DNA from: Goniomonas avonlea
Taxonomy: Eukaryota > Cryptophyceae > Goniomonadida > Goniomonadaceae
DNA length: 14,834 nt
Assembly (NCBI GenBank): GCA_003573635.1
Contig: QUTJ01031681.1
Span: forward strand, 1 to 14,834
Reading direction: 5' to 3'
Shown here: in pieces, positions 1 to 9,053 of the stretch
How the letters are laid out: every line of letters starts with the position of its first letter
Position numbering within the stretch: the first letter of the stretch is position 1
The notes under the pieces: model-generated
Database searches by the model: none
What the model was told of the DNA's origin: nothing
Seen by the model: the letters and a program-made list of their open reading frames with translations, nothing else
Program-made: the position numbers and the translations under genes

Positions 1-336
1 GTCCGAAGCAGGAGAAGCAGCGTCTTGTGTCGCGAGCGCCGGCGCCTCTGGCACGGCCGACGATGGCGCGGCGCTCCCTCTCACAGGCAGCATGGAGTCG
101 AGCGAGCGGCGTGGCGCCAGAGGGGCTGGCTCGCAAGGGCCTAACGCGGAGAGGCGAAGCTGCGGGACTGCAGGAGGACGCTGTGGCCGATCATCTTGCT
201 GGTCCTGAAGGGAAATGAGGACTGCGAGAGGCAGGTACAGGAACAGATCAAGGGAACAGGGCCAGGGACAGAGGCACAGGTAGAGAGACAAGCGCACATG
301 GACACGGGGGACAGGGACAGGCAAAGACACAATGGC

Positions 337-411
<75 letters not shown>

Positions 412-1669
412 TACAGTCACAAACACGCTCGTGGGCAGACCACAGGCACTCCTCGGACCAAACTAACGCAAGGGGCATTCGAGCACTGATATGATCGCCA
501 CAATACAGAGGCGTGAAGGCCAGGTATGACGGAGGGTTCTAGGAGGCTCGGATGTGCACGTGCGATCTGGATAAGCGAGGCTGTGGAGCAAGCATTAACC
601 ACACACAACATACTTGTGGTGGCGCGACGAGCCCACGCACACGAGCGAGCTCTTCTGCTTTCTGGGCGCGGAGCTCTGCATCCGCCGCAAGTGCCTGCGA
701 GCTGCAGGTCAGTCATGCATTCTGCATCAAGCAATCCGTGCGAACCTGGAGCCTGGAAACCTCCTCCTCTGCTTCAACAGCACGGCGGTGCTCCTCTTGG
801 GCAAACGCGCTCAGAGCTTCGAACGTCTCTTCCTTCTGTCCAGCGGCAAGCTGCATGGCCTCCTTCATGAGCTGTGTTGAAGATAGGGACTCCGTGGCAA
901 CAGCTTCGCGAACCTCAAGTTCCGCCGCCAAACGTGCCAGTTCGGCGCGCAACTCAACAGTTTGTCTCATCTCGGCCTCGAGCGCAACTGACAGCTGTTC
1001 TTTCGTGGCATGGGTGAGTTCTTGCTCTAGTGACTGCACCTGCAGCGCTGACTCTGCAAGCTGCTGTCGATCAGCCTGCCATTGTACCAATGATCCTTCA
1101 ACTCCCACTATGGACCCCTGAGCTGCTTCGAGCCCCATGACTAGTTTCTGTGTCTTTGCATTGGCTTTGCGCAATTTGCTCTCCGCTTGGTTGGCGCGTT
1201 TTCTCTCTTTTCGACCCTCCTCTGCTTCACAAAACAGTGCGTGAAGAGTACATTGTGCGTCTGAGAACAGCCCCTCACGGGATTGAAGCTCTCGGAGAAC
1301 CACCTCCAACTGTTCACACAAGGTCGCTACGGTAGGATCCGCGAGATCAATTGCTGGTGAGTTCACCAAAGTGGGAGTCTGACTGACATCTGCAGCCAGT
1401 TCTATAGACGTATCATTTGCGGGTGGATTTGAAGGGGGGGAGAGCACAGAGCTGAGTTCGCCTTGGTCAGCGCAGCTCGCCTGAGAACGGGCCCGAGAGG
1501 AAGATTTTGACTTCTCAGAACTTCGGGTCTTCTCCGGGGTGTCGCCAGTTTTGGCTGTCTTCCCACCCCGTGACCGCTTTGGAGTGGTTTTCACTGGCTT
1601 CACGTCCCACTTCATCGACGCTGCCTCGAGTTCGGAATTCAAATTGGCCAAAGGGATCCTTCCCTTCAT
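1..1669 (-). CDS. Coiled-coil protein, 3'-partial (runs off left edge)
   Basis: I do not recognise the family. Spliced model: exon 1 1669-746 (308 codons), 51-nt intron 745-695, exon 2 694-614 (27 codons), 409-nt intron 613-205 (donor GTATGT, acceptor TTTCCCTTCAG), exon 3 204-1, open to the edge. All junctions are phase 0. Residues about 20-75 are a basic Lys/Ser/Arg-rich tail (TPKRSRGGK, SEKSKSSSRARS). Residues from about 140 through exon 2 are a long heptad-rich coiled coil rich in Ala, Glu, Gln and Arg (for example LEQELTHATKEQ, LRAELARLAAELEVRE). The frame change at 746/694 keeps the coiled-coil character (EEEVSRLQ then ALAADAELRAQKAEELA), which supports the first intron. Exon 3 is Pro/Ala/Ser-rich and is the least certain part; without it the protein would stop at 539. 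Alternative start codons lie in frame at 1705 and 1615. It is probably a structural or scaffold protein, but that is inference only. Confidence 0.6.
339..408. repeat. (AC)35 dinucleotide microsatellite
   Basis: A perfect run of 35 AC units. It lies inside the proposed 409-nt intron of the minus-strand coiled-coil gene, where it reads as (GT)35 on the transcript. The valine/cysteine and threonine/histidine ORFs across it are artefacts of the repeat. Confidence 0.98.
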
Positions 1670-1753
1670 GAACCAAAAAAGAACCGTATGAGTTCGACTT
1701 ATCATGACCAAATCTTCCCCGCCTAGCTAGCATTGACGCTAACGGACGAAGAC
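1670..1753. promoter_or_regulatory. Divergent promoter region, coiled-coil gene / trefoil gene
   Basis: Only 84 bp separate the chosen start codons of the minus-strand coiled-coil gene and the plus-strand trefoil gene, so both 5' UTRs and core promoters must lie here or overlap the neighbouring genes. I see an A-rich stretch (1673-1683) but no convincing TATA box. If the coiled-coil gene starts at 1705 the gap shrinks to 48 bp; if at 1615 it grows to 138 bp. Confidence 0.45.
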
Positions 1754-2373
1754 ATGGCCTCTGAGACTCACTCAGTGGAGGAACACTTTGGGGGGTTCGA
1801 AGCTCAAATGCTTGAAAAAGCGTCCCGAATTGACAAAGACCTTGATCTATTACTTTCTCGCCGTAGCTGTGGAGACTTGCGGCAGCGGTCAGAGCCACTG
1901 CTGTTACGGCTCGAGGGTTCACTGAAAGGTGTGCGTCGTTGCTGTTGCAAGTGACTGAAAGTCGGTCCCAGTCAATGAAACTGCTCTACGTGATGGAGCT
2001 CGTATACATCTCCAAAGCTCTCAAGAGCAGTGCATGAGTTGGACCAAGGATGGCAAGATTGAGCTTCGGCGCGTTGCGACACCAGGCATCACGGAGACCT
2101 TTCTTCTCCAGGGAGGCGGCAAAATATTTTCGCTTCTCCTCCCAAACCGTCGTTATGTCGGTGTGCATACCGATGGATCATTGCACTGCACCGGGCGGAA
2201 AAGGTAGATTCGACATGGTTTGGGTTGTGGCTCATGTTCCTTGCAGAGTCGACGCCGAGAAGTTTACATTCACTGAGGACGAACTGAGTTGGCTGATTGG
2301 AACTGGTGAGGGACGGCGAGTAACAGTCGTGGTACGTCCAGTCGTGGAACGAGTATGGGCTCTGACACGATGA
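1754..2373 (+). CDS. Small fascin-type beta-trefoil protein
   Basis: Spliced model: exon 1 1754-1928, 43-nt intron, exon 2 1972-2203, 43-nt intron, exon 3 2247-2373 ending in TGA; 177 aa. Phases are 1 and 2 and both introns are GT-AG (GTGTGC..CCCAG and GTAGAT..TGCAG). Residues 10-57 form a charged helical segment (KASRIDKDLDLLLSRR). From about residue 66 the sequence has the alternating pattern of a fascin/actin-cross-linking-type beta-trefoil: IHLQSS, a turn WTKDGKIELRR, then ETFLLQGGGKIFSLLLPN, RRYVGVHTDGSLHC and AEKFTF. That is roughly two of the three trefoil lobes plus a C-terminal strand-rich tail. Fascin-type folds often bind actin or other proteins. The fold call rests on pattern, not on a database hit. 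First start codon: ATG 1754; an in-frame TTG lies upstream at 1733. A plus-strand AATAAA lies 231 nt past the stop. Confidence 0.72.
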
Positions 2374-2553
2374 AAGAAAAACCAGCTCGCCGCTGTGCAG
2401 CAGAACAATGGATTTCCTACTGATGATCAACGGTTCACCATGAGCCTCGCATTGTGAGTCACAGTGCTCTTCCTCTCGAATGTGCGACTGAAACACAAAG
2501 TAGGGGACCAGGGACCGCGTATCGATAATGCCTTTGTGGAAGGCAGTGAACAT

Positions 2554-2602
2554 ATGGTTTTCGTCAGAGCAGGTAACAATGGTTTTCGTCAGAGCAAGGT
2601 AA
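2554..2602 (+). repeat. Tandem 25-nt microduplication with donor-like ends
   Basis: Two adjacent copies of ATGGTTTTCGTCAGAGCA followed by GGTAA, at 2554-2576 and 2579-2602, differing by one inserted A. Each copy ends in a sequence resembling a 5' splice donor (CAG-GTAACA and AAG-GTAATA). Confidence 0.9.
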
Positions 2603-2603
2603 T

Positions 2604-2609
2604 AATAAA
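2604..2609 (+). terminator. Candidate polyadenylation signal AATAAA
   Basis: Canonical AATAAA followed by a GT-rich element (TGTATGTGTTGTG), 231 nt after the trefoil gene's stop codon on the same strand. It is the likely 3'-end signal for that gene. Confidence 0.5.
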
Positions 2610-2900
2610 GCTCTGTATGTGTTGTGCCAAGTTGTCGCCAGCAGTGCAAAAATAGAAGAGGACAACTTGTCCAAGGAATAAGATAAGTAAATTAGGAGGC
2701 TCACAGCCGCTCGCGCCTTGGGCCGTCGCGATTTCAAACTTCACCAGAAGAGCATGTCCACGAGCGAACGCGTTCTCAGGGTAACCCGAACCGAAGAGCT
2801 CAGGTTGTCAAACAATTTAAGTAGCGCGGTGCTCGCTATTGATGGCGGCGGTAATCTCCTGATGGAGGAAGCCTGACACACCAGTCGACTCCTTACTCAG

Positions 2901-5900
2901 TTATTCGGCTGCAGGCTCCACAGCATCTTGTGTTGCCTCAGAGGGTTGTGGAGCCGGCGGGGCGGGCAAAGGTCCAGTGTGCCATGCCAGCGTGAGCGGG
3001 TGGCGATTCAACGCGCGGCCGTTACGGATCGCCTGGGTTGGGTGTCATACATCCGCAATTTGTGTGCTGTGGAGGGCTATCGTGCAGTGGAGGGGTCTAT
3101 CAGAATAGAATGGACTCGGCAGTACGAGCACATGCGAAGGGCAGAGTGCTGGCTGTCTGTGTGGGGGGTGTTGGCTGTGCGTCACGGCGGCAGTCAGAGA
3201 AGAGGACGCACCAGCTCAGCGGCGGCACGAGTTTTGTACTGGACAATGCACTCCGACGCCTCGTTGGCCATGGTCAAGTTGACGAGCTCTCCAAACGTCT
3301 GGAAGTGCGATCGGACCAGTGCCTCAAACTGGACGTCCGGATGGATGCCGGTCACCTTGAGGGCTGCAGGTCGGTTGTCCAGTCGCATAGCCGAGAGCAC
3401 TTGCCCCCTGCCGCGCCCCCTGCCGCGCCCCCGACCAATGGCAGCCCCGGACTTAGTCTGTTGTGGATAACTCAGTGATTTCCCTGAGCTGATGAGAGAA
3501 AGGTGAGAGGGAGGGGAGAGGGAGCAGGCGCAGGACAAGGGACCAGTCCAGCAACTCACCTCCTCTGCGGTGGCCTCGATCTTTGTCAGCAGCTCGTCCA
3601 AGCTCTGAGGCTTGGCAGCGGCTGGGGGTTCTCCGTCGACGGGAGCTGCCTCCTCGCCAACGATGCTCTTCACCTGCTCCTCGGCCACCTGCTCGAAATG
3701 AGCCAAGGCACAACCCCATGCTGAAACGATGAGGAAAGCGGCACACGAGCAAACAGCTCGAAGAGAGAAGGAGGGGGGAGGGTACCTTGCTCACAGCGGC
3801 ACGCTTACGGGCAAGCAGCTCGTCAAGCTCAGCCGACAAAGCCTTGAGCTTCGCCATCAGCGCTGGCCGATCTTCCGGTTGTAGTGCTTCGTCCTTGAGC
3901 TGTTGAGGGTGTCAATGCACTCGTACACCCTAAGCTCTGCAGTAGATGAAATATTGGAAAATTAGCGTCACACGCTTTTCGTTCTCGACGTGTGGGTCTA
4001 AAAGCAGAGCCTGGTTTGGAGAAATTGGCTCGTGGGGTCTCTGTGCAAAAAAAAAAAGCCGATCGGACTTGGCGCCGCGGGAATTCACTTTCTCGAGTGA
4101 ATAGGGTGCTCGACATAGCTGTGCACGCGAACCCTGACGTGTGACACACCTGCGCATGCAAGCCCTTAAGCTCAGCCATCTTCTCGCCCAGCACAGCGGC
4201 GGAGACCGGGGCAGCGACAGGTTGGGCCTCAATGCCGTTTCCTCTCCCCCCCCTCCCGCGCCCTCGCCCACCACCCATCCCCCTACCACCGTCGGGTCCA
4301 GGACCCCCACCCACCACACCGGCACCTGGCCCCATGCTACCACCGAAGTTAGGAGGCGCGAATGGGTGCTGTCCTCCAGCCTGCCGCCCAGGCTTGCGAG
4401 AAGGAGGGGGCCCCTCCTCGTTATCCTCGTTCAGCCAGTACACTCGGATAAAACGGTTACCCATGACCGCAGCAGTGCACGAGATGGCATCTTTGGCCTG
4501 CTGAGGATTGGCAAAGGTAATGTTCGCAGCATCCGGCGGGATCAGCCGGAAGTTAACAATGGTGCCAAACGTCTTGAAATACTCAGTGATCTTGTCAATC
4601 GTCGCGAGCTCAGGCGGAATGTTGGACACCTGAATCCCGAGGGAGCCGGTCCTGCGAGCACCCTGCGGCCCAGGACCTCCTCGTCCAGGGCGCATGCCCC
4701 TGCCTCCCTCCATCATCCCATTCCCACTACGAGCGCGACTTGAATCCCGACCCTCGCGGCTATCCTCCCTCCTGGACGACCTCTGTGCTCTGTCCCGAGG
4801 CGACTCGTCACCTTCGTCATCACTCTCTCGCCCGCGCCTGCGATCCTCAGGACTGTTCGCACGGCCCGGGGATCGGGCGCCACGGGCCTGGGCCTGGGCC
4901 AGCGCTTGCTGGTGCGCCTGCATAGATTGTGCCTGCTGCTGTGCCTGAACGGCCGCAGCTACAGCCACAGCGTTCCCTGACCCGGCGGCCGCGAGAAGAG
5001 AAGCGACTTCACTGCGCTGGAGGGCTGGGGCACCACCAGCGCTCGCAATGCCACGGCCGATAGGCAAACCGCGTTCGTTACGCTGCATTCCCATGCCCAT
5101 CATCCGGCCTCCCATCCCCCCATAATTGTACGGCATGCCCCAATGCTGTTGCTGCTGGTGCAGTCCTCTGTGCATCGGGTGGATCATAGGCTGAGCAGGG
5201 TCGTACATATCGGCTCCAGCATCCATGCCATAATACTGCGAGGCTGCCACACGATGTCACGGCAACGACATACATCTAATCAACTGCGCACCTTGCATGT
5301 CTTGCATCCGTGCTCGAGAATCACCAGAAGCCCCCTGTGCGTTCCTACGATCCCCCCGCCCATTGTTACCACTCCCACCCGCGGTCACATCTGCTCGTCC
5401 GCGCTCGCCCTTTTGCTCAGAGCGGCGAGAAGACTCTCTCCTGCCACGGTCGCCACGGTCGGACCCACGGTCGTCACGATGACGGTGACTGTGACGCTCA
5501 TCACCGCTGTCATCCCCTCGACGACGTTCATCCTCACGCCTACGCTTTGAGGATCGATCCTCCTCCCGGTGTCGTCGGTGGTGGGTTTCCTCCTCAGGCT
5601 CTGGAGAGCGCCGTCGGCGAGATGTTCGTTCTTCTTCGGAACCGGCACCGGATTCTTTTCGTCGCATCTTACGCTCGCTAGCTGAATCGTCGGACATTTC
5701 CGCATTCGCGGAAACGTCAGGAGCAGCAGGTTGCTGACCGTTAAATTCCTGGGACTGCAGGTGCTTGAAGACCTTGCTGACAAACGGCTTGGTTTCTGAC
5801 CGAGCATGAGTATCCTCAAGCAACACGAGCACACCTCACCGTCACTCAAAAAGTCCTGCAACTGTTCCTCGCAATTGAGCTGAAGGTCATCCATCGATTT

Positions 5901-6079
5901 ATCGTTTTTCAGGAGAGCGACGATGTAATCGGACAACACTTCGGGTTCCGCATCCGTTCTGGAAGGTCTGCGTAAGTGTCTGCGCACTAGTCTACGAGAA
6001 TCAAGGCGCACATGCTCTCGAGCTCGCGGATGAGGTACGCGCGAAGCATCTTGACCTTCTCCTCATCCTCGAGGTTCAT
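2901..6079 (-). CDS. RBM26/RBM27-like RNA-binding protein (PWI-like, RS region, two RRMs)
   Basis: Eight exons, read from the right: 6079-6012, 5958-5840, 5795-5292, 5243-4150, 3899-3786, 3688-3560, 3457-3212, 3032-2901 (TAA). Total 2406 nt, 801 aa; every phase matches. Residues 1-80 match the PWI-like N-terminus of RBM26/27 (LESITDAEPEVLSDYIVALL; DFLSDETKPFVSKVFKHL), and intron 1 falls exactly where splicing restores this block. Residues about 95-205 are Arg/Ser/Asp/His-rich. Residues about 231-430 are Met/Gly/Gln/Ala-rich. RRM1 spans about 431-504 (IQVSNIPPELATIDKI, FGTIVNF, NRFIRVYW). A helical linker (MAELKGLHAQ, MAKLKALSAELDELLARK) is followed by RRM2 at about 705-777, split by intron 7 (RPAALKVTG, FGELVNL, then LNRHPLTLAWH). 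Human RBM26/27 and S. pombe Rmn1 act with the nuclear exosome-targeting machinery on polyadenylated RNA, so a nuclear role is likely. The CCCH zinc finger of animal RBM26/27 is not seen. The exon 5 donor could instead be GTGAGC at 3794, removing three residues in frame. Confidence 0.9.
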
Positions 6080-6243
6080 TGCAGAAGCGCCTCCTTTGGA
6101 AAACGCGCAAGCCCAGACGTCACACCTTTCAGACGTGACTGAAAAACCACTCAGTTTTTATACGCATATACGAGGAGCGGATTTATAGTCGAACTAGTCC
6201 CACGGCCCAGATTTTTTTTTTGAAAGGGGCAGAAATTGGGGGG
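6080..6243. promoter_or_regulatory. Bidirectional promoter, RBM26-like / GLPYP-repeat gene
   Basis: These 164 bp separate two divergent start codons. They contain ACGTCA (6117-6122) and ACGTGA (6133-6138), both embedded in a repeated CAGACGT 16 bp apart, which resembles a pair of CRE/bZIP-type sites. TA-rich stretches near 6157-6172 and 6181-6187 and a T10 run at 6210-6219 could set nucleosome-free DNA or initiation on either strand. Assignment as a promoter is from position; factor identity is unknown. Confidence 0.5.
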
Positions 6244-8194
6244 ATGGCGACAGACGACGTCTTTGCCACTGCGCTCATGAGGCTCGACATCCGGGAGGGG
6301 GCGGATGTGGTCTCACCGGGAGAGTGTGGGGAGGTATTTCCTGGCGAAGCTGAAGCTGCTCGCTTTGCGCGTGAGGCGGGGGGCTTGCCGCCTCTCCAGG
6401 CCACGGAGGTTTCTCAACCCGCCAGCACCCGCCATGGTGAGGCAGTTACCCAACCTGGGAAGAGAGATAGTACACACCACGATGTGTCCCAGCACGTCAG
6501 TAGTCCTCCTGCGCGTACTGGTGGCCTCACGCCCAGCAACGCACCAGACGGAACCGTTGATGTCATGGGCCCAAAGCTGGTTGATGTCCAGCCAGACACT
6601 CCAAGTTCGCCTCAGGGAGACGTTGTGGCCTACCGTCTGCATCGAGAACTGCAGTATCTCCGCCAGCAATATAGCGAGAAGGTTCTTGTTCTAGAAGAAA
6701 TGAGGAATAAGTGCCAGCAGGTATGCCTTGTTTGTCGAACCGCAGCGCACTAACCAGAACAGTTATCACGTGTTGAGGAGGAGAATTTTGTTTTGAGCAA
6801 AGAGTTGAAGCAGAAAGACGAGCTCCAGATGACCCTGGTTGAGAAAAACAACATCCTGACCGAGCGCCTTCACGATGTCAACGAGGCTGCATCGCGCCTG
6901 TGTTCCGATCTTTCCGGCCGCAATAGACTCCTGCTCAAGGCTATGCAGGAAATTGCACGACTGCAGGGTGAGCTCGCTCTGAAAAAAACAATCCAGGCTG
7001 GCGAGGTTGCACCAGAATGGTCCCTCCCTGACTTGCCCCAAGAGACAAAGATTGAAGTCCTTGATGGAACCCCCCCACGCCCCCAGCCTGCCGATGTCCA
7101 GCCCGAGCCTCCTCCACAGCTGTCCTCTGACGATCTGCGTTCAGCCCAGGCCCTGGGTGGCCGCATGTCCACTCTGCGATGGTTGGGCGAAGCGGCTCTC
7201 GGTCAATCCCAACCAGGGCCAGTGTCGCCAGCCCAGCAACAGCAGGCCGTTCCAATGGAACACACCGTGGCCCAGTCTCAGCCAACGCAATCAACACCTG
7301 CGGAGCCATCATCAGGGTTGCCATATCCAATCCAACAGCCTGCACACTCAGCTGAATCGGCGGAGGCTTCGGCTGGGCTGCCATATCCTATTCAACAGCC
7401 TGCGCACTCGCCTGCATCGGCAGGGCTGCCCTATCCCACCCAGCAGCCAGTACAACCGGAATCAACGGGTCTCCCGTATCCTATCCAGCAGTCAGCTGTT
7501 GCGCCATCATCAGGCCCGCCGTTCACAGACCACCCAATCCACCAGCCGCCGCAACAACCTGGCGAGCTGCCACTCCAACAGCCAGCACCCATGCTGGCAC
7601 CAGCGGGAAGTAACGGAACGTCGCCACCAACGTCGGACAACCAGGACCGCCACCCCCCAGCCCAAGCCGCCAAGGCGCCGGCAACATGGGGCGCAGCACA
7701 ATGGGGTATGTGATTCGACCTTGTTTCAGATTTTGATTGTGTCATTTGATGTTGCAGCTTTGATCAGAGTTCCACATGCACATGGCCGGGGTCAATAGTC
7801 ATACAGTATCAGGGCGCTTGTCGCCCTGTCATATCTAGTGAGATGCATCCGTGCAGTGCACTACCATATTGAGCTAATTGCATCAGCGCGTCGCTCACCA
7901 GCGCACACAGCTGCGGTGCCGCCCCCACTGGGCCTCGAGGCAAGTCACAGCACAGCACAGCCTGGCGCCTCTCGCTTGAGCTCGCCCTCCCTTGGCGCTG
8001 TCAACTACGCGATTGTTGGTGGCGTCACGGGTCCGTATGCCGTCGCGCGCCCTCCTGTAGCGGCAGCGCCGCCTCCGGCCACAGGCCTTGTCGCGGAGAC
8101 GACTTGGTCCTACCTCAAGCAGACGCCGGCACAGAGCCACCAGCCCAACCAGGTCCGTGATATCAGCAATGCTATTGGCCTTGAGCCCGAATAG
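6244..8194 (+). CDS. Coiled-coil protein with Pro/Gln-rich GLPYPxQQ repeats
   Basis: Family not recognised. Three exons: 6244-6720 (159 codons), 42-nt intron 6721-6762 with donor GTATGC and a clear CACTAAC branch-point motif, 6763-7705, 205-nt intron 7706-7910 (GTATGT..CACACAG), 7911-8194 (TAG). Phases are 0 and 1; 567 aa. Residues about 1-125 are acidic then Ser/Thr/Pro-rich and probably disordered. Residues about 126-232 are a continuous coiled coil that runs across the first intron (YRLHRELQYLRQQYSEK; EEENFVLSKELKQKDEL; KAMQEIARLQGELALKK). After that the chain is Pro/Gln-rich, with four GLPYPxQQ repeats and a C-terminal WGAAQW. Exon 3 is Ala/Pro-rich with a short ordered-looking tail (GAVNYAIVGGVTGPYAVARP). 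It could be an adaptor or a vesicle-, cytoskeleton- or RNA-granule protein; the sequence alone does not decide. An in-frame TTG at 6220 is not used because ATG 6244 is the first ATG. Confidence 0.78.
7315..7506 (+). repeat. Four degenerate GLPYP(I/T)QQ coding repeats
   Basis: Four copies of a Pro/Gln-rich unit with core G-L-P-Y-P-I/T-Q-Q, separated by Ala/Ser/Glu-rich spacers (AHSAESAEASA, AHSPASA, VQPEST). The core amino acids are kept while third codon positions differ (for example CCATAT, CCCTAT, CCGTAT), which suggests selection on the peptide rather than a fresh DNA duplication. It resembles short linear binding motifs presented in an array. Confidence 0.9.
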
Positions 8195-8397
8195 TCGTCC
8201 ATATATTCATGTCTCACCTAGACCACGAGCTGCCATCCAACGTTGACGCTTCTGCTAAATGGTGAGCTGCCTCTCGCGTTCACGGGTCCGTTGACGCTGA
8301 GGTCTGGCGTGATGTCCTCCTCTTACTCTGATGGCTTGGTGCCGGGTTCTTGCCCAGAGTTTCCCTAGCACTGACGACGTCGTCTCAGGACCCATCC

Positions 8398-8403
8398 TTT
8401 ATT
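8398..8403 (-). terminator. AATAAA overlapping the stop codon of the 8402-8686 ORF
   Basis: On the minus strand the ORF ends TAATAAA, so the stop codon and a canonical polyadenylation hexamer overlap. This is the main support, beyond length, for treating that ORF as a gene. Confidence 0.4.
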
Positions 8404-8686
8404 AGCTGGGGCCCCCCGCGCTCTGCTGTAGCGCCTCCGCCACAGTCCACGACCTCTGAGAAGAATCCCTCGCCATCAGTTGACGGAAACCTGGCAACGC
8501 ACCAGCGTCAAAACGCGTGACGCAGACAAAACTCTTTCTGATTCGGAATAGGATTTTAGTTTGCTCTTTCATAAGGCCAGGCACAAAAATGTCAGGGTGC
8601 CCAGCACCTTTAACAACCCAGCGACTTGCAGGGGCGACTTGTGCGAGTGATCCTCGTCTATCTCCAATCCCCAGAAACCTCCGCAT
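8402..8686 (-). CDS. Possible small gene, unknown function (94 aa)
   Basis: A 94-codon ORF with an ATG start at 8686. I do not recognise it. The middle reads like a folded protein (GHPDIFVPGLMKEQ, KILFRIRKSFVCVTRFDAG, FRQLMARDSS), without the low complexity of most shadow ORFs here. A TATTTAA element lies upstream on the same strand near 8716, and AATAAA overlaps the stop. Against it, a 65-codon ORF runs on the other strand, the protein is short and no family is evident. It lies tail to tail with the GLPYP-repeat gene, 207 bp away. It may instead be a decayed fragment or 3' UTR of that gene. Confidence 0.35.
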   Translation of the reverse strand: MRRFLGIGDRRGSLAQVAPASRWVVKGAGHPDIFVPGLMKEQTKILFRIRKSFVCVTRFDAGALPGFRQLMARDSSQRSWTVAEALQQSAGGPS

Positions 8687-9053
8687 ATATGGAGCCAGAG
8701 GTGAACATTCTTAAATAAAATGTATTTCTAGACCACTTTTTTTCTTCAATTCATGTGCCCCCCCTCCCCTTGATATGAGACAGTTCTTGTTGTTTGAGCG
8801 ATGCATATGCGCCACGCCTCGCTCACCGCAGACACTAAAACCAACTGGTCGAACTAACCGAGATCGTGACTGCTCTCTAGCGCCTGAGACCGTGATCTTG
8901 TACAAGGACACAATGGTCAGCCAGCGAGTTTGATTGTTCGGTCGTTGTCGCCACGGGTGAGCCTTACCGCCTTCCGACCACAAGTGACATAACCAAAAAG
9001 TGTTTTTGATTGCGCAGACATGTCCTAAACTTGAAGAAAATTCAATCGAATAT
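8687..9053. other. Intergenic region, no supported gene
   Basis: A 367-bp stretch between the possible small gene and the RIIa-like gene. It carries a plus-strand AATAAA at 8714-8719, which could end a long 3' UTR of the 6244-8194 gene or be chance in an AT-rich patch. It would also hold the promoter of the 8402-8686 ORF and the 3' UTR of the RIIa-like gene. A 90-codon minus-strand ORF here has no ATG start and looks random. Confidence 0.5.

Larger units (their letters stand above)
2374..2900. other. Tail-to-tail intergenic region (527 bp)
   Basis: This holds the 3' ends of the plus-strand trefoil gene and the minus-strand RBM26-like gene. I see no supported gene. It contains a 25-nt tandem microduplication and a plus-strand AATAAA (both listed separately). 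No TTTATT, the minus-strand equivalent, was found, so the 3' end signal of the RBM26-like gene is unidentified. A 63-codon plus-strand ORF at 2464-2655 spans the microduplication and looks non-coding. Confidence 0.6.

Noticed and set aside
141-478. Cys/Val and Thr/His repeat ORFs
   Set aside because: They are translations of the (AC)35 microsatellite in both strands.
2089-2649. 186-codon minus-strand ORF
   Set aside because: It is antisense to exons 2 and 3 of the trefoil gene, whose splicing, phases and fold pattern are coherent; the ORF itself has no recognisable pattern.
3829-4149. Unspliced continuation of the long RBM26-like ORF past its GTGTGT donor
   Set aside because: The reading turns Ser/Arg-rich and non-family-like, whereas splicing 4150 to 3899 restores the helical linker in phase.
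7895-8140. Minus-strand Arg-rich ORF containing DGIRTRD
   Set aside because: It is antisense to the last exon of the GLPYP-repeat gene and has no start or splice support.
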